Numbered from the stretch's first letter, positions 29,354-37,854 are shown. The stretch: 64,000 nucleotides of DNA from a bacterium (GCA_017557885.1 JAFYXV010000005.1:42443-106442); one strand, 5' to 3'. The notes: generated by a model from the letters alone, not told the origin. Made by a program: numbers and translations.

Positions 29354-30903
29354 AGAAAGGAAGAATGCTTTGCGCGCTCGTTGCCGTGGCCTTTTTAGCC
29401 GGCTGCACAACCAAGGAAGTCCAGGTCTTAAGATGCCCCGTGGTTCCCGTGGCGCAGACTGAAACGATCACGAAAGCGAACTTGATGGACAAAATAAAGG
29501 GCGGTTGGGCCGGCCAGGTCATCGGCTGCGCCTACGGCGGACCGACGGAATTCTGCTACAGAGGCGTGATGATCCCGGACGAGCGCGAGCTGGAATACCC
29601 CGCCGGGCATTTGAAATATTTCTACGACAAGATCCCCACGCTCTACGACGACATCTACATGGACTTGACTTTTGTGGAAGTTTTGCGCGAGAAGGGCTTG
29701 AAAGCGACGCCGGAGGATTTCGGCGTAGCCTTCGCCAACAGGGACTACGGCCTCTGGCACGCCAATCAGGCGGCCCGCTACAACATCCTTCACGGCGTTA
29801 TGCCTCCCGAGTCCGGTCACTGGCTGAACAACCCGCACGCCGACTGCATCGACTACCAGATCGAAAGCGATTTCGCAGGACTGATGTCCCCCGGCATGCC
29901 CAACGTCGCCTCTGAATTATCCGACCGCGTGGGGCACGTCATGAACTACGGCGACGGCTGGTACGGCGGCGTCTTCATCGGCGCTATGTACACGGAAGCC
30001 TTCTTTGAGACCAACGTGCTTAAGGTTGTCGAGACAGCCTTGAAGACCATCCCTCCCGAGAGCGATTTCTACAAGAGGATCAGCCAGGTCATCGCCTGGT
30101 ACAAGGAAGATCCCACTGATTGGAAGCGCTGCTGGACGCTTTACAACGAAAACTACAGCGAAGACGTGGGCTGCCCGGAACTCATACTCGCCCCCGGCAA
30201 CATCGACGCCACCATGAACAGCGCCTATGTCGTCATGGGTCTCCTCTACGGCAACAAAGACTTCAAGGCCACCATGGAGATAGCGACCCGCTGCGGCCAG
30301 GACTCCGACTGCAACCCCTCCACCGCCGCCGGCATCCTTGCCACCATTACGGGCTACTCCAACATCCCGGAATTCTGGATGCCCAACGTAAAGGAAGTCG
30401 AGGATATCGATTTCATCTACACGAAATTGAGCCTCAACACGACTTACCAGGCCGTCTATGACCTGGCCATCCAGAACGTCCTGGCCAACGGCGGCGCCAC
30501 CAACGCAACGGAAGTTACGATCGTCAGGGAAGAGCCCAAGGCCGTCCGCTTCGAAAAGAGCTTCCCCAACATGCGTCCGGTGGAACTGGCCAAGGATCTG
30601 GAATTCCTCGGCACGCCGGAGTGCAAGCAGAACACCTTCACTTTTACCGGCAAAGGCTTCGCCATCCACGGCTATCTCAGCTGCCCCGATACTCAGTACG
30701 AATCGCAGCTGGAAGTCAGCGTTGACGGAAAGCCTGTGAAGACCTTCCTCAACAGCTCCGACTACCGCAGGAAGATCGATACGCTCTGCTGGAAGTACGA
30801 CCTTCCCTACGCTCCCCACACCGTGACCTTAAAGCTTCTTAATCCCAAGGAAGGCGCCAATCTCAAAGCCTCCCGCGTTTTCTACTACGAACCGAAGGAA
30901 TAA
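29350..30903 (+). CDS. ADP-ribosylglycohydrolase-like lipoprotein
   Basis: 517 residues. Lipoprotein signal with lipobox LAGC (Cys about residue 19). The fold region begins KIKGGWAGQVIGCAYGGPTE and carries TLYDDIYMDLTFVEVL, then NIDATMNSAYVVMGLLYGN and GQDSDCNPSTAAGILATITG. These are the metal-binding Asp-rich loops of the ADP-ribosylglycohydrolase (ARH/DraG) superfamily. The last 110 residues form a beta-rich domain that looks carbohydrate-binding. An envelope-anchored location argues against a role in cytosolic ADP-ribose removal; many such family members in Planctomycetes and Verrucomicrobia lie in glycan loci. The substrate is unknown. Confidence 0.75.
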   Translation: MKKGRMLCALVAVAFLAGCTTKEVQVLRCPVVPVAQTETITKANLMDKIKGGWAGQVIGCAYGGPTEFCYRGVMIPDERELEYPAGHLKYFYDKIPTLYDDIYMDLTFVEVLREKGLKATPEDFGVAFANRDYGLWHANQAARYNILHGVMPPESGHWLNNPHADCIDYQIESDFAGLMSPGMPNVASELSDRVGHVMNYGDGWYGGVFIGAMYTEAFFETNVLKVVETALKTIPPESDFYKRISQVIAWYKEDPTDWKRCWTLYNENYSEDVGCPELILAPGNIDATMNSAYVVMGLLYGNKDFKATMEIATRCGQDSDCNPSTAAGILATITGYSNIPEFWMPNVKEVEDIDFIYTKLSLNTTYQAVYDLAIQNVLANGGATNATEVTIVREEPKAVRFEKSFPNMRPVELAKDLEFLGTPECKQNTFTFTGKGFAIHGYLSCPDTQYESQLEVSVDGKPVKTFLNSSDYRRKIDTLCWKYDLPYAPHTVTLKLLNPKEGANLKASRVFYYEPKE

Positions 30904-30917
30904 AGCCGCAAACGAAG

Positions 30918-30935
30918 TGTCGCGATTTTGCGACA
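30918..30935 (+). terminator. Weak hairpin after the ADP-ribosylglycohydrolase gene
   Basis: TGTCGC/GCGACA (30918-30923/30930-30935), loop GATTTT; a T5 run follows only 11 bases later. Confidence 0.4.
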
Positions 30936-30974
30936 GCAAGACATATTTTTCCTCCCTCGTTTATGCGATAATGG

Positions 30975-31066
30975 AGGTGACCTATTAAGAATGCGCGAGA
31001 GACAAGCTCGTTGACCGCATAGCAACCTGCGAATTTTTGTAAGGTGCTAAAGCTTGACCGATAGGC
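30975..31066 (+). promoter_or_regulatory. SAM riboswitch aptamer (SAM-I/IV clan, variant)
   Basis: The conserved core of the S-adenosylmethionine clan is present: AGCAACC (31021-31027), a loop, then AAGGTGCTAA (31041-31050). Closing helix P1 is CCTAT/ATAGG (30981-30985/31061-31065). A second arm pairs ATGCG/CGCAT (30991-30995/31016-31020) and CGAG/CTCG inside, with an asymmetric TTGAC bulge. P4 is ACCT/AGGT. A possible -10 (GATAAT 30967-30972) lies just upstream. The usual k-turn arm of SAM-I is not evident, so a SAM-I/IV-variant is favoured. A terminator hairpin follows at once, giving a complete off-switch layout. Confidence 0.68.
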
Positions 31067-31074
31067 AAAAAAAG

Positions 31075-31103
31075 AACGCCCGTCGGTGACGATGGGCGTT
31101 TTT
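31075..31103 (+). terminator. Riboswitch expression-platform terminator
   Basis: AACGCCCGTCG (31075-31085) pairs with CGATGGGCGTT (31090-31100) through one G-U pair, loop GTGA, followed by T5. The loop segment TCGGT (31083-31087) can alternatively pair with ACCGA (31057-31061) at the edge of P1, a plausible antiterminator. Confidence 0.85.
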
Positions 31104-31158
31104 CTTTGGCCTTCTTATTAGGGACCCAAAATAATAAAACCTAATGTAAGGAGGAAAA

Positions 31159-31542
31159 ATGAAAACCTTATCTTTTACGGAAACGTCCGTTGGAAAAAGC
31201 ATAACGCTTCTTGCCAGCAAACCGCGCATTTCTGACGGATCCTGGCACGTTATCGACTGGAAGAAGGCCGCCGAGATCATCCGGAAACACAAACCGAAAA
31301 AAGCCGAAGTCGGAATGCCGGAGGGCTGGGAGATCACCAAGGCGGTCATCTTTGAAAACGGCAAGACCAAAAACCCCTTGACGTCCATGATCACTTCCTG
31401 GGGAACTTTCGCGCTGAAATTGGACGACAGCAACGTTTATCATCTCTGCTTCAAGAAAGCCAAAAACCCAAAGAGCAGCTATTACAGAGCCTGGCCCAAA
31501 CGTTTTGCCGACAAGCTCAACAGCGAAAAATTTGCGGAATAA
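31159..31542 (+). CDS. Unrecognised 127-residue protein under the SAM-type riboswitch
   Basis: Soluble, basic, no signal peptide and no family that I recognise. Notable segments are SWHVIDWKKAAEIIRKHKPK, ITSWGTFALKLDD and a C-terminal YYRAWPKRFADKL. AAGGAGG precedes ATG 31159 at good distance. The gene lies 56 bases after the riboswitch terminator and is the only gene that it can control directly. Genes under SAM riboswitches normally belong to methionine or SAM metabolism or transport; nothing in this protein suggests such a role. Its stop lies inside the first arm of a 17-bp inverted repeat. Confidence 0.65.
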   Translation: MKTLSFTETSVGKSITLLASKPRISDGSWHVIDWKKAAEIIRKHKPKKAEVGMPEGWEITKAVIFENGKTKNPLTSMITSWGTFALKLDDSNVYHLCFKKAKNPKSSYYRAWPKRFADKLNSEKFAE

Positions 31543-31592
31543 TATAAGGCATAATTTGCGGATAATTGCTCTTGCTATTATTCCGCAAATTT
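31528..31592. repeat. 17-bp perfect inverted repeat with TTTGCGGA motifs before fic
   Basis: Arms 31528-31544 and 31576-31592 are exact reverse complements (core TTTGCGGAATAAT). A third partial copy, TTTGCGGATAATT, lies between them at 31555-31567. The left arm covers the stop of the preceding gene and the right arm ends 15 bases before the fic start. It may be an operator for the HTH-bearing Fic protein or a transcription-end hairpin. Confidence 0.6.
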
Positions 31593-31607
31593 GCTAGCAT
31601 ATTAACC

Positions 31608-32534
31608 ATGAAAGAGGGGACGATAAAATTCGTGTCCAGCGTGAAGATAGCTTTGCGCTGGGGCATATCCGACCGTAGAGTCAGAGTTATGTGCGAAAAA
31701 GAACAGATTCCCGGGGCGGAACGCAACGGAAAGCTCTGGAAGATCCCCGCCGACGCAAAAAAGCCCCTTGACGGCCGCAGCCTGCGCGGCCTGGGCATCC
31801 CCTCTTCCTTGCGCGCGCTGTTTTCGGAAGTTGACGCGCTGAAGGAAAAACTTAGAAAGGCCCGCCCTCTGACCGAAGGCGAGAGAGGTTGTTTGCGCGA
31901 AGCCTTCCTTGTTGACTACACCTACGCCTCAAACGCCATCGAAGGCAACACGCTAACTTTGAGCGAGACCGCCATGGTGCTTGCCGGCATGACGGTGGGC
32001 AGAAAGCCCCTGAAGGATCACCTGGAAGCCATCGGGCACAGGGACGCATTCTGTTTCCTGGAAGAATTCGTTTCCTCCGGCGATCCTGTGTCCGAGCTTT
32101 TTGTCCGTCAGCTGCATTCCCTCGTTCTCGCCGACAAGCCTCAGGACAAGGGCGCCTACCGCCGCCTTCCCGTCATCATAACAGGCGCCTCTCACACGCC
32201 GCCCCAGCCGTACCTGATCAAGCCTCTGATGGAGGATTGGGTGCGTGATCTTAAAAAAGCAAAAAAGCATCCCTTGGTGACCGCCGCGCTCTTCCATATC
32301 CGCTTCGAGGCGATCCATCCCTTCATAGACGGGAACGGCCGCACCGGCCGGCTTTTGGCGAACTTCACGCTGATGAAGGCGGGCTATCTTCCCGTCAGCA
32401 TCAAATACGAAGACCGCATGAAATATTACGCTGCCTTCGACGCTTACCACAAAAACAACGATGCGGTCCCGCTGATCGCGCTCTTCGCCGAAGCCGAGCG
32501 GGAGCGCCTGAAGGAATATTTGATCGCGCTTTAA
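31608..32534 (+). CDS. Fic family AMP transferase with N-terminal HTH
   Basis: 308 residues from ATG 31608. Fic enzymes transfer AMP (or other nucleotide moieties) to protein hydroxyls. The catalytic loop HPFIDGNGRTGRLL is complete (His, Asp/Glu, Arg). The inhibitory motif SNAIEGN at about residue 110 classes it as a self-inhibited Fic (class II type). The first 65 residues look like a MerR/excisionase-like HTH (ALRWGISDRRVRVMCEKEQ, NGKLWKIPADAKKP), so it may bind the repeats just upstream. The longer frame from 31566 starts inside the repeat arms, hence the chosen start. Confidence 0.85.
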   Translation: MKEGTIKFVSSVKIALRWGISDRRVRVMCEKEQIPGAERNGKLWKIPADAKKPLDGRSLRGLGIPSSLRALFSEVDALKEKLRKARPLTEGERGCLREAFLVDYTYASNAIEGNTLTLSETAMVLAGMTVGRKPLKDHLEAIGHRDAFCFLEEFVSSGDPVSELFVRQLHSLVLADKPQDKGAYRRLPVIITGASHTPPQPYLIKPLMEDWVRDLKKAKKHPLVTAALFHIRFEAIHPFIDGNGRTGRLLANFTLMKAGYLPVSIKYEDRMKYYAAFDAYHKNNDAVPLIALFAEAERERLKEYLIAL

Positions 32535-32637
32535 GTATCACAATTAAAAAAAACGCTATTAACTTTTGTAGAAAAAACAAACAAAGCGTGCTTTTTGATA
32601 ATCCTTGTGGTAAACTACAAACCAAAGGAGTAGAAAT

Positions 32638-33105
32638 ATGAAATATCAAAGCCACAATATTGATGTTTTCAAAGTAGCCGATTACATCTTGTGCAAATCA
32701 TCTTTGGACATTGGCGATAATATTACCAATCTCAAATTGCAAAAGCTTTTGTACTACTGCCAGGGTTTCGTTCTGGCCATCACCGGCAAAACGCTTTTTG
32801 CCGATGATATCCTGGCCTGGGAACACGGTCCGGTGGTGAAAGTCGTTTATGACAAATACAAATGCTACGACGGGTATGGAATCAAGCCGAATGACGATCT
32901 GCCGGAAGGTTATTTCGACGATTTGAACGACACAGAAATAGGACAGATCATCGACGAGGTCTGGGAAGTTTACGGACAATATTCCGCCTGGAAATTGAGA
33001 AACATGACTCATGGCGAAGCGCCCTGGCGCGAGACGATGAAAAACCAAGCGATCTCGCTTTCCAAAATGCAGAGCTTCTTCAAAACAAGACTTGTCGATG
33101 AGTAA
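32638..33105 (+). CDS. Panacea-domain (DUF4065) antitoxin-like protein
   Basis: 155 residues. VADYILCKS, TNLKLQKLLYYCQGFVLA, WEHGPVVKVVYDKYK and the C-terminal GEAPWRE match the Panacea/SocA/GepA domain. This domain acts as a hyper-promiscuous antitoxin paired with unrelated toxins (family knowledge). AAAGGAG precedes ATG 32638. The following gene starts inside this one's last codons, the typical two-gene arrangement. TTTGTAG and CTACAAA lie as an inverted pair upstream (about 32563-32620), a possible operator. Confidence 0.85.
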   Translation: MKYQSHNIDVFKVADYILCKSSLDIGDNITNLKLQKLLYYCQGFVLAITGKTLFADDILAWEHGPVVKVVYDKYKCYDGYGIKPNDDLPEGYFDDLNDTEIGQIIDEVWEVYGQYSAWKLRNMTHGEAPWRETMKNQAISLSKMQSFFKTRLVDE

Positions 33106-33517
33106 AAAGCGCATCAAATATTCGTCAGACAAAAACGGTATTCCTAAAAATCATTTGGGCGTTTTAGGCGAAGACAAGGATTCCTGTAATCTAGCCTTTA
33201 CCTTTGCCGAAATGCCAGACGGAGAATACAGCGTTGATCAAGCTGACAAGGATGCGTTGGCGGCGTTTACCAAGCAGTTGAAATTACTGTCATCCCTTAC
33301 TTGGAAAAAAATTAAGCAGAGCCCCAGGCACGGCCAAGGCTGTGAGAAAATCAGCAGAAAAAGTTTGAACGTTAATGTTCCGGCAAACATTTCCGACGAT
33401 GCCGAAATGTTGGCTTTCAGATTCTATGGCAAACGCGTCTTTGTAGGCTTCAGGTCGCTGGAGATATTCCATATCCTTTTTTTGGACACCAAGTTCACGC
33501 TTTACGATCATGAATAA
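33098..33517 (+). CDS. Putative toxin partner of the Panacea antitoxin
   Basis: 139 residues from ATG 33098, which overlaps the antitoxin stop by eight bases (TTG 33092 is possible but less likely). Basic and soluble. Segments LTWKKIKQSPRHGQGCEKI and the C-terminal VGFRSLEIFHILFLDTKFTLYDH recall small RelE/HigB-like toxin ends seen beside Panacea genes, but no named family can be assigned with certainty. Role inferred from overlap and partner. Confidence 0.6.
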   Translation: MSKKRIKYSSDKNGIPKNHLGVLGEDKDSCNLAFTFAEMPDGEYSVDQADKDALAAFTKQLKLLSSLTWKKIKQSPRHGQGCEKISRKSLNVNVPANISDDAEMLAFRFYGKRVFVGFRSLEIFHILFLDTKFTLYDHE

Positions 33518-33575
33518 AACTTTCTTTCTTTGATAAAATTGAAATGAATAGATCAATTAACCAAGGAGGAAAGTT

Positions 33576-34040
33576 ATGAAAGTTTTGGTTGCTTATTTTT
33601 CCGCGGAGGCGGGCAGGACCGCCGCCGTGGCCGAAGTTATCGCGGACGCCATCAGCGCGAGCATTTTTGAAATAAAGCCCGCCCAGCCCTATTCCAAAGC
33701 CGACCTTCGCTGGATCAATCCTTTCGCCCGCTGCAACAAGGAAAAATTCGGCAAGAAGGAAGTGCCGGTTGGAAATAGGATCGAAAACTTTTCCGATTAC
33801 GACACGGTCTTTCTGGGCTTCCCCATTTGGTACGGCTGCGCGCCGAACGTCGTCAACACTTTCTGCCAGGGCTATGACTGGAGCGGGAAGCGCGTCTTCC
33901 TTTTCGCGACATCCGGCGGAGGCGGCATGGGCAAGAGCGCGGAAAAGCTCTCGCCTTACGTTAAGGGCGCCAAGATCTGCGGCGAAAAGCTGGTGAAAAA
34001 GCCGGAAGAAATCAAGATCTGGCTGGAGCAGGTCTTGTAA
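33576..34040 (+). CDS. Flavodoxin family protein
   Basis: 154 residues. The FMN-phosphate loop is near the N-terminus (VAYFSAEAGRTAAVAEVIAD), then DYDTVFLGFPIWYG and FLFATSGGGGMGKS, as in the flavodoxin_4 group. It is an electron carrier or quinone/flavin reductase whose partner is unknown. AAGGAGG precedes ATG 33576 and a strong terminator follows, so it is monocistronic. Confidence 0.85.
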   Translation: MKVLVAYFSAEAGRTAAVAEVIADAISASIFEIKPAQPYSKADLRWINPFARCNKEKFGKKEVPVGNRIENFSDYDTVFLGFPIWYGCAPNVVNTFCQGYDWSGKRVFLFATSGGGGMGKSAEKLSPYVKGAKICGEKLVKKPEEIKIWLEQVL

Positions 34041-34100
34041 GGGAGCTTGTCAAGGCTGGGCCTTGGTTCGTTTCCTTTAAGGCTTGAGTTTGTTTTTTTC

Positions 34101-34138
34101 ACGGCGCGGCGTTTGCCCGCGCCGTCTTTTTATTTTTT
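34101..34138 (+). terminator. Rho-independent terminator after the flavodoxin gene
   Basis: A 9-bp stem ACGGCGCGG/CCGCGCCGT (34101-34109/34117-34125) is followed by CTTTTTATTTTTT. Confidence 0.88.
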
Positions 34139-34171
34139 CCGCGGTCCCGGTTATCCCTCCCGGGCTTTCTT

Positions 34172-34180
34172 TGGTATAAT
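34172..34180 (+). promoter_or_regulatory. Extended -10 promoter, leaderless waaA transcript
   Basis: TGGTATAAT ends only nine bases before ATG 34190, leaving no room for a ribosome site. Transcription would begin at or just before the start codon. The same TTTGGTATAAT string occurs at 15808-15818 and 49340-49350. Confidence 0.55.
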
Positions 34181-34189
34181 GATTTAATT

Positions 34190-35494
34190 ATGTCTTTTTA
34201 CAGTAAGTTATATAACTTGGTGCTTTTGCCGACGGTGGTGGTGGCCTCCCCGGTCTGGCTGCCGGTGCTTTTGTCCAAGAAGAAGCACCGGGTGAACTTC
34301 TGGCAGCGCTTGGGTTTTTTGGAGCGCGCCCAGAAGGAAAGGCTTCCCAAGAAGCCCAGGATCTGGTTCCACGCGGTCTCCGTGGGAGAATTCAACCTGA
34401 CGCTCACGCTGATCAACGTTTTGCGGCCAATGCTGAAGGACAAGTACAGCTTCGTGGTCTCCGTGACCACCGCCACGGGTTACGAGGTGGCCATGAAGAA
34501 GCTGCCTCCCGAGGACGGGCTGATCTATTTTCCGGCGGAGTTTTATTTCAGCATGGAGCATGTCATCAAGGTCGTGGACCCGGTGGCGGCGGTCATCATG
34601 GAGACGGAGATCTGGCCGAACTTCATCTGGGGCCTGAAGAAGCGGGGCATTCCCATTCTGCTGGCCAACGGGAGATTGTCGGACAATTCTTTCCACGGCT
34701 ACGGCAGGATCAAGCTTTTCGTCAAGGACGTTCTTAGAAACATCGACCGCTGCATGATGCAGACCCCCGGCGACGCCAGGAGGCTTCTGCGCTTGGGCGC
34801 CAGGGCCGACACGGTCAGCTGCGACGGCAACATCAAGTTCGATTCCGTGGCGGCTTCCCAGCCCGCGGAAAGAGATCGGGAGCTGATGGCGGAATTGAAG
34901 ATGCCCCAGGAAAGCGAGATCTTTTTGGCGGCGGCCTTGGAAAAATCCGGACGGGAAGACGAAATGATCATGGATGTTTTCGCCCTGGTGCGGCGGGAAA
35001 GGCCCAACTGCGGGCTTATCATGGTGCCCAGGCATCCGGAGAGAGGCCCGGCTATGGCTGAGCTTATAAAAAGCAGGGGCTTCATTCCCAGGATGCGCTC
35101 CAGGAAAGAGATTTTCGAGGATCCGGAAAAGGAGATCTATATCGTTGACACGGTGGGCGAACTGAAGCGCTTCTATACGCTTTGCGACATCGCCTACGTG
35201 GGCAAGAGCATGTTCCCGCCGGGCGGCGGGCAGAATATGCTGGAGCCGGTGGCCTTAGGAAGGCCTACGCTTTACGGGCCGCACACGAAAAATTTCCGCG
35301 GCATCGCGGACGTGCTGGCCCAGAAGCGCGGCGCGGAGATCGTCCAGGACGCCTGGCAGCTAAAGGAAAGAGTTTGCGAATTGCTGAAGGATAAGGAAAG
35401 CGCCGCCGGTATGGTCGGACGAGGCCAGGAATACATCAGGGCGCAGCAGGGAGTAACCGCAAGGATCGCTGATGAGATCGTTAAGATGCTTTAG
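34190..35494 (+). CDS. waaA: 3-deoxy-D-manno-octulosonic acid (Kdo) transferase
   Basis: Adds Kdo to lipid A precursor at the inner membrane, proof of an LPS-bearing envelope. 434 residues. An N-terminal hydrophobic anchor is followed by WFHAVSVGEFNLTLTLI, METEIWPNFIWGLKKRGIP, ANGRLSDNSF and the C-terminal GGGQNMLEPVALGRPTLYGP: the GT30 signature, with the base Glu in the first block. The gene appears to be expressed from a leaderless promoter and overlaps rnd by 23 bases. Confidence 0.93.
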   Translation: MSFYSKLYNLVLLPTVVVASPVWLPVLLSKKKHRVNFWQRLGFLERAQKERLPKKPRIWFHAVSVGEFNLTLTLINVLRPMLKDKYSFVVSVTTATGYEVAMKKLPPEDGLIYFPAEFYFSMEHVIKVVDPVAAVIMETEIWPNFIWGLKKRGIPILLANGRLSDNSFHGYGRIKLFVKDVLRNIDRCMMQTPGDARRLLRLGARADTVSCDGNIKFDSVAASQPAERDRELMAELKMPQESEIFLAAALEKSGREDEMIMDVFALVRRERPNCGLIMVPRHPERGPAMAELIKSRGFIPRMRSRKEIFEDPEKEIYIVDTVGELKRFYTLCDIAYVGKSMFPPGGGQNMLEPVALGRPTLYGPHTKNFRGIADVLAQKRGAEIVQDAWQLKERVCELLKDKESAAGMVGRGQEYIRAQQGVTARIADEIVKML

Positions 35495-36725
35495 GCTTCT
35501 GCTGTCCGGGATAAGGGAGCAAACGAACGCCTGGCGCGCTTTTTTCGCCAGGCTGAAAGGCCAAAGCTTTACTCCGGAACATTCCTTCCTTTACGTCAAG
35601 ACTTGGGAAGACTGGCGGAAGGCTTACGAGATCCTGAAAAATGAGCCCGCCGTCGCGGTGGATCTGGAAGCCAACAGTCTGCACTATTATCCGGAGTCCA
35701 TCTGTCTTCTGCAGTTCGGCTGCCCGGGCTACAACTTCATCGTGGATCCGGCTGCCCTTGGCGACGGAGAGCTTTTGAGAGCGTTCTTTAAAGACGAAAA
35801 AGTGGAGAAGATCTTCCACAGCTGCGACTACGACATGCGCTCCCTTTTCCGGGATTACCAGGCGGAAGTTGAGAATCTTTTCGACACCGCCGTCGCCGCC
35901 CAGTTCCTGGGCTCCGGCCATCTGGGCCTTGGCGCGGTGGTCGACGAATACATCGGCGTGGACATCGTGAAGGACAAGAAACTCCAGCAGATGAACTGGG
36001 GGGAGCGGCCGCTGCCGGAAGAGGCGCTGCGCTACGCCGTCAACGACGTGGCCTACCTTATCCGCCTGGCCAAAAAACAAAAGCAGCTCTTGAAAAAAGC
36101 GGGACGCCTGTCCTGGGTGGAGGAGGAATCCGCCAGGATGGCGAAGGTCCGCTTCAAGGATCCGCTGCCGGAGGCCATGGCTTTCTCCATCATCAAGGGC
36201 TGGCACGCCCTGGATCCGCACGAGCTGGCGCTTTTCCGGGAGCTTTTCATCTTCAGGGAAAAGATCGCGCTGCGCAGGCACCGCCCGCCCTTCAAAGTCA
36301 TGGGATCCCAGACCATGTTCCATCTGGCCAAGAACCCCGATGCGGACTTAAGCAAGGTCCCCGGCATAGGGCCCGCTTTCCTGCGTCACAACGGGCAGGA
36401 ATTAAGGGCGGTCCTCGGGAAGGCGAAGACCTTGCCGCCTCTGGTGGTGGTGGACTTCAAGAAGGAGCTGCCAATCTGGCGGCGGGCCGCCATGGAGAGA
36501 ATGTCGCGCCTGAAGGAATGGCGGGCGAAGAAGGCGCAGGAGCTTAATCTGGAGCCTTCCCTTATCTGGCCGTCCTCGGGGCTTGAGCGGCTGTCGCTCC
36601 GCCCGGACAAAAGGCAGGCGGAATTTACGGAACCCCAGGAAGACGTCCGGCTCTGGCAGCAGGAAGCCTTCAGGGACGAGCTGAACGCTCTTCCGATCTG
36701 GAACACTGGAAAAAGAAATCAATAA
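35472..36725 (+). CDS. rnd: Ribonuclease D
   Basis: 3'-5' exonuclease trimming tRNA and other small RNAs. 417 residues. The DEDDy exonuclease motifs appear in order: VAVDLEANSLHYY (Exo I), FHSCDYDMRSLFRD (Exo II) and YAVNDVAYL (Exo III). They are followed by helical HRDC-type regions (around KVPGIGPAFLRHNG). ATG 35472 lies 23 bases inside waaA; with a hydrophobic first segment the true start might be slightly further in. Followed by a phosphatase gene after two bases. Confidence 0.88.
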   Translation: MRSLRCFRLLLSGIREQTNAWRAFFARLKGQSFTPEHSFLYVKTWEDWRKAYEILKNEPAVAVDLEANSLHYYPESICLLQFGCPGYNFIVDPAALGDGELLRAFFKDEKVEKIFHSCDYDMRSLFRDYQAEVENLFDTAVAAQFLGSGHLGLGAVVDEYIGVDIVKDKKLQQMNWGERPLPEEALRYAVNDVAYLIRLAKKQKQLLKKAGRLSWVEEESARMAKVRFKDPLPEAMAFSIIKGWHALDPHELALFRELFIFREKIALRRHRPPFKVMGSQTMFHLAKNPDADLSKVPGIGPAFLRHNGQELRAVLGKAKTLPPLVVVDFKKELPIWRRAAMERMSRLKEWRAKKAQELNLEPSLIWPSSGLERLSLRPDKRQAEFTEPQEDVRLWQQEAFRDELNALPIWNTGKRNQ

Positions 36726-36727
36726 AC

Positions 36728-37846
36728 ATGCGCTTAACTAGACTTTCGACAAAACTGGCGTTCTTCATGATGCTGTGCTGCCTGGGGACCATCATCCCCT
36801 TCCTTGTTGTCTGCCGCATCGTGGAAAGGAGCGAGCGATTCTGGCTCTGGAACGCGCTGCTTGTGGCGGCGGGTCTGGCGCTGCTGTTTTTGATCTGCCT
36901 TCTTATCGCCAGAAAGATCCTGAAGCCTTTGTACACGCTCATAAGAAACAGCCGCCTGGCCTTGGCGGGGAAACTCGAGGGGCCTTTGCCGGAAAGCAAC
37001 ATGAAGGGCGAGATAGGAGACCTGGCCAGAGATTTCGAGAAACTGCGCCACGCCCTTAAAAGCTGCGACCGCCGGCTGGGGAAAGCGGAGGAAGCCAAGA
37101 AGCGCATAGAGGGCGAGCTGAAGGTGGCCTTCGACATCCAGCACAGCCTTCTGCCCAAGCTTGAAAGAGTAAATTCCGGCGACGACAGGATAGAGCTGGC
37201 CGGGAAGCTCCAGCCCGCCATGAGGGTGGGCGGCGATCTTTACAACGCCTTTTTCGTGGACAGGAGCCACCTGTGCGTCTGCATGGGCGACGTTTCCGGC
37301 AAAGGCATCTCCGCGGCCCTTTTCATGGGCGTGGTCCAGACGCTCGTGCGCTCCGTGGCCCGCTACAACGCCTCCCCGGCCGCCATATTGGACCATGTTA
37401 ACAAAGACCGCTCCGCCAACAACGAGAGCTGCATGTTCGTGACGCTTTTCTGCGCCGTCATCAACATGCGCACCGGGACCATGGCCTACTGCAACGGCGG
37501 GCACAATCCGCCCCTGGTTATTCGCCGCGACGGACAGGCGGATTTTCTTTCTTGCCACGGCGGCGCCCTGGTGGGCATGAGCCCGGACATAATCTACAAG
37601 GACGAATACATGGTCCTCAGGCCCGGCGACACGCTTTTCTTATACACGGACGGCGTCACCGAGGCTTTCCAAAAATCCGGGGCGATGTATTCCGAAACGC
37701 GCCTGAAGAATTTTCTGCAGAATAAAAACAGCTTGAACTGCGAAGGCATCGTGGAGGGAGTCTGGAAAGACGTGGAAACTTTCGTGGGCGACGCTCCCCA
37801 GTCCGACGACATCGCCATGCTTTCCGTTCGCTATTTGGGTAAATAA
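36728..37846 (+). CDS. Membrane PP2C-type (SpoIIE/RsbU-like) serine phosphatase
   Basis: 372 residues. Two transmembrane helices (about 10-30 and 40-62) are followed by a HAMP-like linker (RKILKPLYTLIRNSRLALAG), a coiled segment (KAEEAKKRIEGELKVAFDIQ) and a SpoIIE phosphatase domain. That domain has RVGGDLYNAF and CMGDVSGKGISAALFM (metal Asp residues), YCNGGHNPP and TDGVTEA, then DDIAML. In RsbU-type systems such enzymes dephosphorylate an anti-anti-sigma factor; no partner STAS or anti-sigma gene is nearby. There is no periplasmic sensor domain beyond the short loop. Confidence 0.88.
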   Translation: MRLTRLSTKLAFFMMLCCLGTIIPFLVVCRIVERSERFWLWNALLVAAGLALLFLICLLIARKILKPLYTLIRNSRLALAGKLEGPLPESNMKGEIGDLARDFEKLRHALKSCDRRLGKAEEAKKRIEGELKVAFDIQHSLLPKLERVNSGDDRIELAGKLQPAMRVGGDLYNAFFVDRSHLCVCMGDVSGKGISAALFMGVVQTLVRSVARYNASPAAILDHVNKDRSANNESCMFVTLFCAVINMRTGTMAYCNGGHNPPLVIRRDGQADFLSCHGGALVGMSPDIIYKDEYMVLRPGDTLFLYTDGVTEAFQKSGAMYSETRLKNFLQNKNSLNCEGIVEGVWKDVETFVGDAPQSDDIAMLSVRYLGK

Positions 37847-37854
37847 GGAATCTT

